A stretch of DNA of 26,690 nt from Candidatus Segatella papionis. Its GTDB lineage: Bacteria > Bacteroidota > Bacteroidia > Bacteroidales > Bacteroidaceae. Every line of letters starts with the position of its first letter. Positions within the stretch are counted from its first letter, which is position 1. The notes beneath the pieces are model-generated. The model was not told where the DNA came from. It saw nothing but the letters and a program-made list of their open reading frames with translations, and ran no database searches. The translations under genes were made by a program, and so were the position numbers. Shown here piece after piece: positions 1 through 7,537 of the stretch. The stretch spans positions 8,905 through 35,594 of the forward strand of contig DBLF01000009.1 of the NCBI GenBank assembly GCA_002297965.1. Direction: 5' to 3'.

Positions 1-51
1 TTTTTGTAGTATCTGGCGTTCTCTAAATGAGAATCTTCTCTTCATATCTTG

Positions 52-1242
52 CTAGAATCGGAAGCAAACCTCAGCATCTGCCATGCTATAGTTGTGTTTC
101 TGGAGTGTACGGTCGTTGACGAGGGCATACTCGGTGAGAATCGTGAAGTTCTTGCCGATATGGAAGTTGAAACCTGCCTCGTACTGGGTCTTCATCATGT
201 CTGTCTTGCCGTTAGGCTGATACATATCGTAGCGAGCCTTGAAGTCAATCTTGTTGCCTTTCTTCAGGTCGGCGATAGGCGCGATGACGAGACCATAGAC
301 ACCCTGTGCCTTGTTGCCGATGTTTTCGTTAAGGCTGCAGTCCTTCGAGTTTGCGTCGCCGTGGTTGGTGATGCTCTTGGCAAACGCCATGCCTGTGGAA
401 TGGATGTACTCCGAGCGAACAGTCCAACCATCCTTTTTATATTCGAATGAGAAGGCGTAGCGGTTCTGGTTTAGCTTGCGAACCTCATTGGAGTGGGTGA
501 TTTCCTTAGTGGCATTTGGGGTTACGCTAGAAGATGGGTCTGCTATGGTTTCTGTCCAGTTTCCTTTTCTAGCGTAAGAACCTGTCCATCCGAAAGCACC
601 GATGCGCATCCCTGCTACTGGCATTACCCATACGCCACCGATGATATTCTTCTGCTGGTCGACGTCCTTGGTATTGATGCCCTGTCCGTTGAAGACACCA
701 ATCTGATAGTGTAAGAGGTTGCGGCCGTTGGCATTCTTGAGGAAGTCGCCTTGGAACTGCAATCCGATGTCACGACCGTTGGATGCGTGCTCGCCGGCAC
801 GGTCGCTGAAACCAGCCAACTTGCTCACGTTCTGAGAGTAAGCCATGAAGCCCTGGTCGATAGGGTTCATCGGATTCTCGAAGGTGAATGGGTTCTTGAA
901 CTGACCAATCTTCACCTTGAAGAAGCTGTACTTCTGCCATTCTGCAAACAAATCCACCATTCTAGGACTGTTTCCAAGGTTGGAAGTGTTTCCGTTGAAC
1001 TGCAACTGGGTCTTCCAATAGAAGTCCTTGGCGATACGACCTTCCAGAGAGATACGTCCCATTCTTACATTAAAGGAGTTGCTTTCGGCTCCTTTCTGCC
1101 AACTAGCCTGATACTGTGTCAAGGCGTATCCAGACAATTTTACGTTGCTCAACCATGAAGGCAATTCGATGGTTTGCTTCTTTTGGGCGCTGGCTGATAC
1201 GGCGGTCAAAGCCATGAGCGCCATGATGATTCCTTTTTTCAT
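52..1242 (-). CDS. Porin_O_P (OprP-like) outer-membrane porin
   Basis: This 396-aa protein is probably a beta-barrel porin of the phosphate-selective OprO/OprP family (Porin_O_P), passing small anions or other solutes across the outer membrane. The sequence starts with a clear Sec signal peptide (residues 1-19, basic MKK, hydrophobic core, SASA-Q cleavage site). It continues with alternating aromatic and polar strands such as LSGYALTQYQASW, RMGRISLEGRIAKDFYWK and KVKIGQFKNPFTFENP, the last being typical of this family. It ends in FRF, the terminal aromatic expected of a barrel. The start ATG lies directly before the signal peptide. It follows rlmD on the same strand after 116 nt containing two hairpins, so it may be partly independent. 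The family call is firm; the real substrate cannot be read from sequence and may not be phosphate. Confidence 0.85.
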   Translation of the reverse strand: MKKGIIMALMALTAVSASAQKKQTIELPSWLSNVKLSGYALTQYQASWQKGAESNSFNVRMGRISLEGRIAKDFYWKTQLQFNGNTSNLGNSPRMVDLFAEWQKYSFFKVKIGQFKNPFTFENPMNPIDQGFMAYSQNVSKLAGFSDRAGEHASNGRDIGLQFQGDFLKNANGRNLLHYQIGVFNGQGINTKDVDQQKNIIGGVWVMPVAGMRIGAFGWTGSYARKGNWTETIADPSSSVTPNATKEITHSNEVRKLNQNRYAFSFEYKKDGWTVRSEYIHSTGMAFAKSITNHGDANSKDCSLNENIGNKAQGVYGLVIAPIADLKKGNKIDFKARYDMYQPNGKTDMMKTQYEAGFNFHIGKNFTILTEYALVNDRTLQKHNYSMADAEVCFRF

Positions 1243-1284
1243 CTTTCTATTTTGTTTTTAGGTTCAATCCTATGTAGTAAAAGT

Positions 1285-1309
1285 TCCCGGGGATTTTTCA
1301 GTCCCCGGA
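1285..1309 (-). terminator. GC-rich hairpin between rlmD and porin
   Basis: CCGGGGA (1287-1293) pairs with TCCCCGG (1302-1308) across an 8-nt loop. On the minus strand the stem is followed by a short run, CTTTTAC. It could end or attenuate rlmD transcription ahead of the porin gene, or protect an mRNA end. The U tract is weak, so termination is uncertain. Confidence 0.5.
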
Positions 1310-1330
1310 AATCTGTTTATGTCTTGCTTG

Positions 1331-1353
1331 CCGTCGGATTGCAAATCCGCCGG
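1331..1353. repeat. Short imperfect palindrome CGGATT-GCA-AATCCG
   Basis: CGGATT (1335-1340) and AATCCG (1344-1349) are perfect inverted arms around GCA, extended by CCG/CGG on the outside with one mismatch. It sits just after the rlmD stop codon on the minus strand. I recall such short palindromes recurring between genes in Bacteroidetes genomes, but only this copy is visible here, so calling it an interspersed repeat is inference. Confidence 0.45.
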
Positions 1354-1358
1354 AACGC

Positions 1359-2957
1359 CTAGCGGGCTGCAAGTTCTTCTGGAGTCAAGTCTTCAGCCTT
1401 GGCGGCTTCGAGGGCGAGCTTCTCTGCTTCTTTGGCGGCTTTAGCCTCGGCAATGGCTTTTTCTCTTTCTTTGCGCTCCTTCAGCTTCTGCTTGATGTCG
1501 GCATCGCTTCGCTTTTCTAGCAATACCACGTTCTCTACGTGTGGAGTGTGAGGGAACATATCGACAGGCTGAACGGCAGCCACCTTGTAGTAATCATCCA
1601 TCAATTGGAGGTCGCGAGCCTGTGTGGCTGGGTTGCAACTTACATAGACGATGCGCTTAGGGGCTGCGTTCAAGATGACCTTGATGACATCTGGGTGCAT
1701 TCCGGCACGAGGTGGGTCGGTGATGATAACGTCTGGACGACCATGCTGAGCGATGAAGTCGTTGGTGAGGATGTCCTTCATATCGCCAGCGTAGAAGAGG
1801 GTGTTGGTGATGTTGTTCACCTCGGAGTTCACCTTGGCATCCTCGATGGCCTCTGGCACGTACTCGATACCGATGACCTTCTTTGCCTTGTGGGCCACGA
1901 AGTTGGCGATGGTTCCCGTACCTGTATAGAGGTCGTAAACCAACTCCTCGCCAGTAAGGTTGGCGAACTCGCGAGCCACGCAATAGAGGTGATAAGCCTG
2001 TTCGGTGTTCGTCTGATAGAAACTCTTTGGTCCTACCTTGAACTTCAAGTCCTCCATTAACTCGAAGATGTGGTCGTTACCCTTGAAGAGGCTGAGCTCC
2101 AGGTCGTTGAAGGTATCGTTGCCTTTCTGATTGTTCACATACATGAGGGAAGTAATCTGCGGGAACTTATCAGCTACCTGCTGCATCAATTCCTGTGCTC
2201 TCTGCTCATCGCCCTCCTCATCGTAGTGGAACTGGAACACGAGCATCCACTCGCCTGTGTTGGAGTTGCGAATCATCATGTCTCTCAACAGACCATGCTG
2301 CTCACGCAGGTCGTAGAATGTATAGTCGTGAGAATCAGCGTATTCGAATACGAAGTTGCGAATCTCGTTGCAGAGGTCATCCATCAGCCAGCATTTCTTG
2401 ATAGGGTAAATCTTGTCGAAGGCACCAGTGATGTGGAAGCCGATGGCGTTCTGTGCGTGGCGCTCCTTGAGCGAGCCGATGGTGTCGTCCTCCTTCTTTG
2501 GGAGGGCTGCGATTTCCTCGGCGGTGAACCAACGCTTGTTGGAGCATCCGAATTCTATCTTGTTGCGGTACTCCTTGGTCTTCACGCTACCCATGATAGG
2601 GCGGAACTCAGGCAATTCGATCTTGCCGATGCGAGTGAGCTGGTCTTCCACCTGCTTCTGCTTCGCCTTGATTTGCTCAGCGTAAGGCAGGTTCTGCCAT
2701 TTGCAGCCGCCGCAGATGCCGAAGTGCTCGCACATAGGTTCCTCTCTTACATCGCTTTTCTTGATGAAGCGAACCACCTTTGCCTCGCAATACTTATGTT
2801 TTTTCTTGACTACCTGCAAATCGACTACATCGCCTGGCACACAGAAAGGCACGAAGATGACTTGGTCATCTACACGAGTGATACACTTGCCCTCAGCTGC
2901 TACAGCCTCGATGGTGATGTTTTCCAAAAGAGGTAATGGTTTACGTTTTCTTGCCAT
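1359..2957 (-). CDS. rlmD: 23S rRNA (uracil-5-)-methyltransferase, RlmD/RumA family
   Basis: This AdoMet-dependent enzyme makes 5-methyluridine in RNA, probably 23S rRNA. An N-terminal TRAM domain (about residues 10-65) precedes iron-sulfur ligands C76, C82 and C85 (CEHFGICGGC) and a likely fourth in KKCW near residue 190. The methyltransferase domain carries the AdoMet site YDLYTGTGTIANF, the DPPRAG motif at D414 and the catalytic SCNP loop with C441. These are hallmark RumA/RlmC/RlmD residues. At 532 aa it is longer than E. coli RlmD because of a 50-residue Lys/Glu/Ala-rich tail (residues 482-532) that looks helical and is not part of the catalytic fold. Bacteroidetes often carry more than one paralogue, so the exact target uridine (1939 or 747) is not certain. 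Confidence 0.9.
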   Translation of the reverse strand: MARKRKPLPLLENITIEAVAAEGKCITRVDDQVIFVPFCVPGDVVDLQVVKKKHKYCEAKVVRFIKKSDVREEPMCEHFGICGGCKWQNLPYAEQIKAKQKQVEDQLTRIGKIELPEFRPIMGSVKTKEYRNKIEFGCSNKRWFTAEEIAALPKKEDDTIGSLKERHAQNAIGFHITGAFDKIYPIKKCWLMDDLCNEIRNFVFEYADSHDYTFYDLREQHGLLRDMMIRNSNTGEWMLVFQFHYDEEGDEQRAQELMQQVADKFPQITSLMYVNNQKGNDTFNDLELSLFKGNDHIFELMEDLKFKVGPKSFYQTNTEQAYHLYCVAREFANLTGEELVYDLYTGTGTIANFVAHKAKKVIGIEYVPEAIEDAKVNSEVNNITNTLFYAGDMKDILTNDFIAQHGRPDVIITDPPRAGMHPDVIKVILNAAPKRIVYVSCNPATQARDLQLMDDYYKVAAVQPVDMFPHTPHVENVVLLEKRSDADIKQKLKERKEREKAIAEAKAAKEAEKLALEAAKAEDLTPEELAAR

Positions 2958-3265
2958 AATAATGTTTTGTATTTTCTTTTGGCTGCAAAGTTAATACTTT
3001 TTTGCGAACCATCGAAATCTTTTTTGAAATATTTTCTCGTGCGTACCTTATTATATATAAATAAGCTTCTTTATTCAAGTTCATTCAAGAAAAAACTTTT
3101 TTATGATAGATCGGTTTGTTCCCTTTTCTGGATACTTCTTTTGGATTGTCAACTTTCATTTTGTTCCCATTCTATATCCTAGTATAGGAGATTGTTAAAA
3201 ACTTAGGCGTGTGTGCGACAACAATGTAAAATGCAAACTGGAGATAGCAAAAAAGCATTTAAAAG
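2958..3265. other. AT-rich divergent spacer, rlmD / ppdK
   Basis: Apart from the rlmD promoter at its left end I see only AT-rich sequence, including a TTCAAG-rich patch and runs of T. Short open frames here use unlikely amino-acid composition and have no detectable family. With the ppdK promoter and leader to its right, this is the whole spacer between the two divergent genes. Confidence 0.6.
2986..3017 (-). promoter_or_regulatory. Putative rlmD promoter
   Basis: Reading the minus strand, TAACTTTG (2986-2993) matches the Bacteroidetes -7 consensus TAnnTTTG. TTTCG lies 19 nt upstream as a near-consensus -33 element. The predicted start lies about 20 nt before the rlmD ATG. Confidence 0.6.
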
Positions 3266-3297
3266 TTTGGCGGTTCCGAATATTTTCTGTATATTTG
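3266..3297 (+). promoter_or_regulatory. ppdK promoter (canonical Bacteroidetes type)
   Basis: TTTG at 3266-3269 (-33), a 20-nt spacer and TATATTTG at 3290-3297 (-7, TAnnTTTG) give an almost ideal sigma-ABfr promoter. Transcription should begin near 3303, leaving a leader of about 50 nt before the ppdK ATG. Confidence 0.8.
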
Positions 3298-3318
3298 CAT
3301 CACAATTAACAAACAATA

Positions 3319-3342
3319 ATAACAATATTTATAACAATATTT
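3319..3342 (+). repeat. Tandem 12-nt repeat in the ppdK leader
   Basis: ATAACAATATTT occurs twice exactly head to tail (3319-3330 and 3331-3342), 13 nt before the ppdK ATG. It is an unstructured A/U-rich leader where a Shine-Dalgarno sequence would normally sit. In Bacteroidetes, AT-rich leaders of this kind commonly serve translation initiation. Confidence 0.7.
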
Positions 3343-3355
3343 TAAACCTATCATA

Positions 3356-6076
3356 ATGAACGAAAAAAGAGTTTATACATTCGGAAACGGGAAGGCTGAA
3401 GGAAATGCGCAGATGCGCGAGTCATTGGGTGGCAAGGGAGCAAACCTTGCAGAGATGAATCTCATCGGTGTACCTGTCCCTCCAGGTTTCACAATCACAA
3501 CAGATACTTGTAACGAATATTATAAGGTGGGCGAGGAGAAGATCAAGGAACTCCTGCAAGACGAGGTGATGGCTGCCGTGGCTCATACCGAGAAGTTGAT
3601 GAACAGCCAGTTTGGCTCTGTGGAGAATCCTCTCCTCGTGTCTGTTCGCTCGGGCGCACGTGCCTCCATGCCAGGTATGATGGATACCATCCTCAATCTC
3701 GGTCTCAACGACGAGGTGGCTGAGGGATTGGTGAAAAAGACCAACAATCCTCACTTCGTATATGATTCCTATCGCCGTTTCGTACAGATGTATGGCGATG
3801 TGGTGCTCGGCATGAAGCCAGTCAACAAGGAAGACATCGACCCATTCGAGGCTATCATCGAGAAAGTGAAGGAAGAGCAGGGCGTGGTTCTTGACAAGGA
3901 TCTCTCCGTGGAGTCGCTCAAGAAACTCGTGGAACTCTTCAAGGCAGCCATCAAGGAGCAGACGGGCGAGGACTTCCCAACCAATCCTATCGACCAACTC
4001 TGGGGAGCCATCTGCGCCGTGTTCCGTTCTTGGATGAACGAACGTGCCATCCTCTATCGCAAGATGGAAGGAATCCCAGACGAGTGGGGTACTGCCGTAT
4101 CCGTGATGGCGATGGTATTTGGTAACATGGGCGACACATCGGCAACGGGTGTTTGTTTCTCTCGTGACGCAGGCAATGGCGAGAACCTCTTCAACGGAGA
4201 GTATCTCATCAATGCACAGGGAGAGGACGTAGTGGCAGGTATCCGTACTCCACAGCAGATTACCAAGATAGGCTCTCAGCGTTGGGCTGAGCGTGCCGGC
4301 ATCTCCGAGGAGGAACGCAAGGCGAAGTATCCTTCCATGGAGGAGGCGATGCCTGAGCTTTACAAGGAGCTCGATGCCCTACAGGATAAGTTGGAGCATC
4401 ACTATCACGATATGCAGGATATGGAGTTCACCGTACAGGAAGGCAAACTCTGGTTCCTCCAGACCCGTAACGGCAAGCGCACAGGTACGGCTATGGTCAA
4501 GATTGCCATGGACTTGCTCCATGAGGGTATGATCGATGAGAAGACTGCCATCCTTCGCTGCGAGCCTCAGAAGCTCGACGAGCTCTTGCACCCAGTGTTC
4601 GACAAGCTCGCCCTCTCCAAGGCAAAGGTTATAACACAGGGTCTCCCAGCTTCTCCAGGTGCCGCTTGCGGACAGATTGTGTTCCATGCAGACGATGCAC
4701 AGGCTTGGCATGAGGACGGCAAGAAGGTGGTGATGGTACGTATCGAGACCTCTCCTGAGGACCTCGCAGGTATGTCGGCTGCAGAGGGTATCTTGACCGC
4801 TCGTGGTGGAATGACATCTCACGCTGCCGTGGTGGCTCGTGGTATGGGCAAGTGCTGCGTATCGGGTGCCGGTGGCATCAATGTGGATTACAAGACCAAG
4901 ACCGTCGAAATCGACGGAACGATTTATAAGGAGGGCGACTTCATTTCCCTCAATGGTTCAACCGGACAGGTTTATGCTGGTCAGATTGAGACCAAGGCTG
5001 CAGAACTATCGGGCGACTTCAAGGAGTTGATGGATCTCTGCGATAAATATACCAAGATGGAAGTACGCACCAATGCGGACACTCCACATGATGCTGAGAT
5101 AGCTCGTGCATTCGGTGCCAAGGGTATCGGCTTGACTCGTACGGAGCACATGTTCTTCGAGGATCAGAAGATTGTGGCGATGCGAGAGATGATTCTCGCC
5201 GACTCCGTTGAGGGTCGTGAGAAGGCTCTCGCCAAACTTCTCCCTTATCAGAAGACAGACTTCTATGGCATCTTGAAGGCAATGGATGGATGTCCTGTCA
5301 ACATCCGCTTGCTCGACCCACCTCTCCATGAGTTCGTGCCTCACGATCTCGCAGGTCAGGAGACTATGGCGAAGGAGATGGGCGTAAGCGTGGCTGAGAT
5401 TCAGAAGCGTGTCAACTCGCTCGCCGAGAACAACCCAATGCTCGGTCATCGTGGCTGTCGTCTGGGTATCACCTTCCCAGAGATTACAGCGATGCAGACT
5501 CGTGCCATCCTCGGTGCAGCCTGCCAGTTGAAGAAGGAAGGTTTCAATCCACGTCCTGAGATTATGGTTCCGCTCATCGGTACCGTTCAGGAGCTCAAGC
5601 AGCAGAAGAGCATTATCCTCGCTACTTCTAAGGAGGTGTTCGTAGAATATGGTGTCGAGGTGGAGTTCGAGATTGGTACGATGATTGAGATTCCTCGTGC
5701 AGCCCTCACCGCCGGTCAGATTGCCGAGGAGGCTCAGTACTTCTCATTCGGAACCAACGACTTGACCCAGATGACCTTCGGTTACTCTCGTGATGACATC
5801 GCTTCCTTCCTCCCTGTATATATGGAGAAGAAGATATTGAAGGTAGATCCGTTCCAGGTGCTTGACCAGGAAGGTGTGGGGCAGCTCATCAAGATGGCGG
5901 TGGAGAATGGTCGCAAGACTCGTCCTAACCTCCGCACCGGTATCTGTGGCGAACATGGTGGTGAGCCATCAAGCGTTAAGTTCTGTGCCAAGGTGGGCAT
6001 GAACTATGCGTCTTGCTCTCCATTCCGTGTGCCTATCGCACGCTTGGCTGCGGCGCAGGCTGCCGTGGAGGAGTAA
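3356..6076 (+). CDS. ppdK: Pyruvate, phosphate dikinase
   Basis: PPDK interconverts pyruvate + ATP + phosphate and phosphoenolpyruvate + AMP + pyrophosphate in the cytosol. In anaerobic Bacteroidales it can run in the glycolytic or the gluconeogenic direction. The N-terminal nucleotide-binding domain starts with GKAEGNAQMRESLGGKGANLAEM. The mobile phosphohistidine domain contains GGMTSHAAVVARGMG with H489 as the phosphorylated histidine. The C-terminal PEP/pyruvate barrel contains GLTRTEHMFF, SFGTNDLTQMTFG and GICGEHGG with catalytic C864. The 906-aa length is slightly above the classical 874 aa. The gene stands alone between its own promoter and a strong terminator. No regulatory PDRP kinase gene is seen nearby. 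Confidence 0.97.
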   Translation: MNEKRVYTFGNGKAEGNAQMRESLGGKGANLAEMNLIGVPVPPGFTITTDTCNEYYKVGEEKIKELLQDEVMAAVAHTEKLMNSQFGSVENPLLVSVRSGARASMPGMMDTILNLGLNDEVAEGLVKKTNNPHFVYDSYRRFVQMYGDVVLGMKPVNKEDIDPFEAIIEKVKEEQGVVLDKDLSVESLKKLVELFKAAIKEQTGEDFPTNPIDQLWGAICAVFRSWMNERAILYRKMEGIPDEWGTAVSVMAMVFGNMGDTSATGVCFSRDAGNGENLFNGEYLINAQGEDVVAGIRTPQQITKIGSQRWAERAGISEEERKAKYPSMEEAMPELYKELDALQDKLEHHYHDMQDMEFTVQEGKLWFLQTRNGKRTGTAMVKIAMDLLHEGMIDEKTAILRCEPQKLDELLHPVFDKLALSKAKVITQGLPASPGAACGQIVFHADDAQAWHEDGKKVVMVRIETSPEDLAGMSAAEGILTARGGMTSHAAVVARGMGKCCVSGAGGINVDYKTKTVEIDGTIYKEGDFISLNGSTGQVYAGQIETKAAELSGDFKELMDLCDKYTKMEVRTNADTPHDAEIARAFGAKGIGLTRTEHMFFEDQKIVAMREMILADSVEGREKALAKLLPYQKTDFYGILKAMDGCPVNIRLLDPPLHEFVPHDLAGQETMAKEMGVSVAEIQKRVNSLAENNPMLGHRGCRLGITFPEITAMQTRAILGAACQLKKEGFNPRPEIMVPLIGTVQELKQQKSIILATSKEVFVEYGVEVEFEIGTMIEIPRAALTAGQIAEEAQYFSFGTNDLTQMTFGYSRDDIASFLPVYMEKKILKVDPFQVLDQEGVGQLIKMAVENGRKTRPNLRTGICGEHGGEPSSVKFCAKVGMNYASCSPFRVPIARLAAAQAAVEE

Positions 6077-6157
6077 TCCTGTAGAGAAAAATAATCAGGA
6101 AAGTTTTCGGATGCCGAAGGCTTTTAGTTTGAAGTACGATTAATGAATTAGATAATT

Positions 6158-6198
6158 GGAGGGGAAGGTTCTCGTCATGAGGGCTTTCTCCTTTTTTC
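6158..6198 (+). terminator. Intrinsic terminator after ppdK
   Basis: Arms starting at 6158 and 6179 form a long stem (about 13-16 pairs with several G-U) around the loop GTCAT (6174-6178), followed by TTTTTT at 6192-6197. It lies about 80 nt past the ppdK stop and ahead of the next promoter. Confidence 0.8.
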
Positions 6199-6239
6199 AT
6201 GCTAATAAGGTTAAATTATAAAGAAAAGCAAGGAAAAAC

Positions 6240-6270
6240 TTGGAGGTTACATTTTTTTTCCGTACTTTTG
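6240..6270 (+). promoter_or_regulatory. Promoter of the small-membrane-protein/DUF3256 operon
   Basis: TTG at 6240-6242, a 20-nt spacer and TACTTTTG at 6263-6270 fit the TTTG/TAnnTTTG consensus. The predicted start is near 6276, about 12 nt before the first ATG, so the leader would be very short. Confidence 0.65.
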
Positions 6271-6287
6271 TCGGAAAATAGGCGAAT

Positions 6288-6515
6288 ATGACAGCAAAAG
6301 AAAACAAAGAGAAAGAAAAGTTTACTAGGGAAACTGTAGTAAAATATTTCTTTGATATGAGTAAGTCTACTTATGCCATTATGGTCTTAGGAGGGCTGGC
6401 AGCTCTGTTTGGTATTGTGAATACTGAACAAAGTAGTACTGTAAGTGCAGTAATATTAGGCGTTGTTTTGTCTGCTGTTTTTGCTATAATAGGTTTTATA
6501 ATATCTAAACGTTAA
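6288..6515 (+). CDS. Small two-helix membrane protein (DUF6722-like?)
   Basis: This 75-aa protein has a charged N-terminus (KENKEKEKFTRETVVKYFFDMSKS, here only described) followed by two hydrophobic helices at about residues 29-44 and 52-72, and ends in SKR. It should sit in the inner membrane as a hairpin with both ends cytoplasmic. Size and layout resemble small Bacteroidales membrane proteins of the DUF6722 type, but I cannot confirm membership. It is the first gene after a good promoter and precedes a 34-aa peptide by 4 nt and a DUF3256 gene, which argues for an operon. Codon use is more AT-rich than in ppdK. No function can be stated. Confidence 0.65.
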   Translation: MTAKENKEKEKFTRETVVKYFFDMSKSTYAIMVLGGLAALFGIVNTEQSSTVSAVILGVVLSAVFAIIGFIISKR

Positions 6516-6519
6516 GATT

Positions 6520-6624
6520 ATGAATACATTGGCTTTAACTTTTGCTATATGTTTGATACCCGCTACGGCGTTTCTTATTTGGCTTTTTACTCCATGGGGA
6601 AAAAAGTGGTCTAAAGAATTGTAG
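6520..6624 (+). CDS. 34-aa single-pass membrane peptide
   Basis: A short frame opens with ATG four nt after the preceding stop and encodes 34 aa: MNTLALTFAICLIPATAFL, then an aromatic/basic tail ending WGKKWSKEL. The first 24 residues form one hydrophobic helix and the tail is positively charged, so an N-out, C-in orientation is expected. The stop TAG lies 2 nt before the ATG of the next gene, so the three frames are packed as a translationally coupled unit. Support comes from position, packing and the membrane-like composition, not from a known family. Function unknown. Confidence 0.55.
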   Translation: MNTLALTFAICLIPATAFLIWLFTPWGKKWSKEL

Positions 6625-6626
6625 TG

Positions 6627-7310
6627 ATGAATAAGATAAGAATTATAATGATATGTGCTTGCCTGTTGTTGGCAAGCTTGGGCGTTGGTGCCAAGTCGAT
6701 GAAGGACTTGCTGGTGTCGATGCCAGATTCTCTGATGCCTTATCTCGACAAGAATTTGCGACAGGAAATGCCTGAGTTGCAGGAGATGGGAGTGAAGGCA
6801 GAGGTGAAGAATCTCCTAGGAGATAACTGTGTGATGGATACGCTCACGGCTGATTTCTTGCAAATCAGAATGAGTAAGTTGTCAACCTTGCAAGTGAAGA
6901 AGTTGCCGGCTGAGGCTGGTGACTCGCTGCTCTGTGTGGTGAAGACTTTTGCCGGACCCGAGAAGGAGAGTGAACTTTATCTTTTCGACCAGAACTGGAT
7001 TCCCCAAAATGTTAGTTTTGCCTTAAAGTCATTGAACAACTGCAAGGACTCCTTGGATGTTGGCATGGCTTTGAATTCATTGGCAACTTCATTGCTTCAG
7101 AAGCCTGATACCATGTCGGAAGAGCATTTCTTAGAACTGAAGAAGATGATAGAGCCCAAAATGGTGAATGCAATGCTTCTTCCGAGTGAAGATGCTATCG
7201 TGGTTCGCCTCTCTCTTCCACTTCTTTCGGCAGAGGATAAACAGAGTGTAAATGCAATAAAAGTGCAAAGAAAGCTTAAATGGAATGGCGAAACCTTTAA
7301 GGAGAGTTAA
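6627..7310 (+). CDS. DUF3256 family secreted protein
   Basis: This 227-aa protein has a signal peptide (residues 1-22, MNKIRIIMICACLLLASLGVG, cleavage near GVGA-K). The body (SMKDLLVSMPDSLMPYLDKN, then NCVMDTLTADFLQIRMSKLSTLQ and LCVVKTFAGPEKESELYLFD) matches my memory of DUF3256, a Bacteroidales family of secreted proteins with no known role. I prefer the ATG at 6627 over an in-frame GTG one codon earlier that overlaps the preceding stop. It is the last gene of the three-gene unit and is followed by the promoter of a putative small RNA. No catalytic motif is visible. Confidence 0.75.
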   Translation: MNKIRIIMICACLLLASLGVGAKSMKDLLVSMPDSLMPYLDKNLRQEMPELQEMGVKAEVKNLLGDNCVMDTLTADFLQIRMSKLSTLQVKKLPAEAGDSLLCVVKTFAGPEKESELYLFDQNWIPQNVSFALKSLNNCKDSLDVGMALNSLATSLLQKPDTMSEEHFLELKKMIEPKMVNAMLLPSEDAIVVRLSLPLLSAEDKQSVNAIKVQRKLKWNGETFKES

Positions 7311-7336
7311 ACTTCTAAAGTTTTTTGCTATAAAAT

Positions 7337-7367
7337 ATTGCAGGGTCCAAGATTATTTGTACCTTTG
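7337..7367 (+). promoter_or_regulatory. Canonical promoter with no coding gene downstream
   Basis: TTG at 7338-7340, a 19-nt spacer and TACCTTTG at 7360-7367 followed by CATCG match the Bacteroidetes promoter closely. The next gene on this strand is 1.5 kb away and the intervening chr genes point the other way, so the transcript must be a short RNA or antisense to the chr genes. Confidence 0.75.
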
Positions 7368-7372
7368 CATCG

Positions 7373-7441
7373 TGTTTTTCATGGTATTAGATTATTAAGG
7401 TTAATAAAAGATTGGTTGTCGTGAGACAATCAATTTTTTTT
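7373..7441 (+). ncRNA. Candidate small RNA, about 70 nt (longer form to ~7537)
   Basis: From a predicted start near 7373 the transcript would run through an unstructured 35-nt segment containing ATGGTATTAG and TTAAGGTTAA. It then enters a hairpin AGATTGGTTGTC / GACAATCAATTT (7409-7420 with 7425-7436) capped by a GTGA tetraloop and followed by eight T (7434-7441). That is a complete intrinsic terminator. Read-through would include a second domain closed by GTATAGGGA/TCCCTATAC (7442-7450, 7488-7496) and a second terminator (7499-7537). No reading frame of useful length is present. The 5' part resembles a leader I recall recurring in Bacteroidales genomes, perhaps the multicopy FopS-type sRNAs; that identity is a guess. 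Confidence 0.5.
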
Positions 7442-7496
7442 GTATAGGGATTCTTCTTCGTGAATTATTGTTAGGAAGTGTTTTATGTCCCTATAC
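7442..7496 (+). other. Stem GTATAGGGA / TCCCTATAC enclosing 37 nt
   Basis: Nine perfect base pairs (7442-7450 with 7488-7496) close a 37-nt interior that can form a small TTC/GAA hairpin. It lies between two terminators. It may be the 3' domain of a longer RNA, or a separate processed RNA. Confidence 0.5.
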
Positions 7497-7498
7497 TA

Positions 7499-7537
7499 AA
7501 AACGAGCTTGTCGTGATGGCAAGCTCGTTTTGCTTTT
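7499..7537. terminator. Bidirectional intrinsic terminator
   Basis: AAAACGAGCTTG (7499-7510) and CAAGCTCGTTTT (7520-7531) pair perfectly over 12 bp with a 9-nt loop. On the plus strand TTTT-GC-TTTTT follows; on the minus strand CGTTTTTAG follows. It can end both the small RNA transcript and the leftward chr operon, whose last stop is at 7572. Confidence 0.85.

Noticed and set aside
1539..2060. Long plus-strand frames antisense to rlmD, and similar ones opposite porin, ppdK and dnaX
   Set aside because: They mirror the codon periodicity of the real genes on the other strand and have His/Val/Leu-rich shadow composition.
3103..3198. 31-codon plus-strand frame upstream of ppdK
   Set aside because: Phe-rich AT-driven translation, no promoter placed for it, and no conserved pattern.
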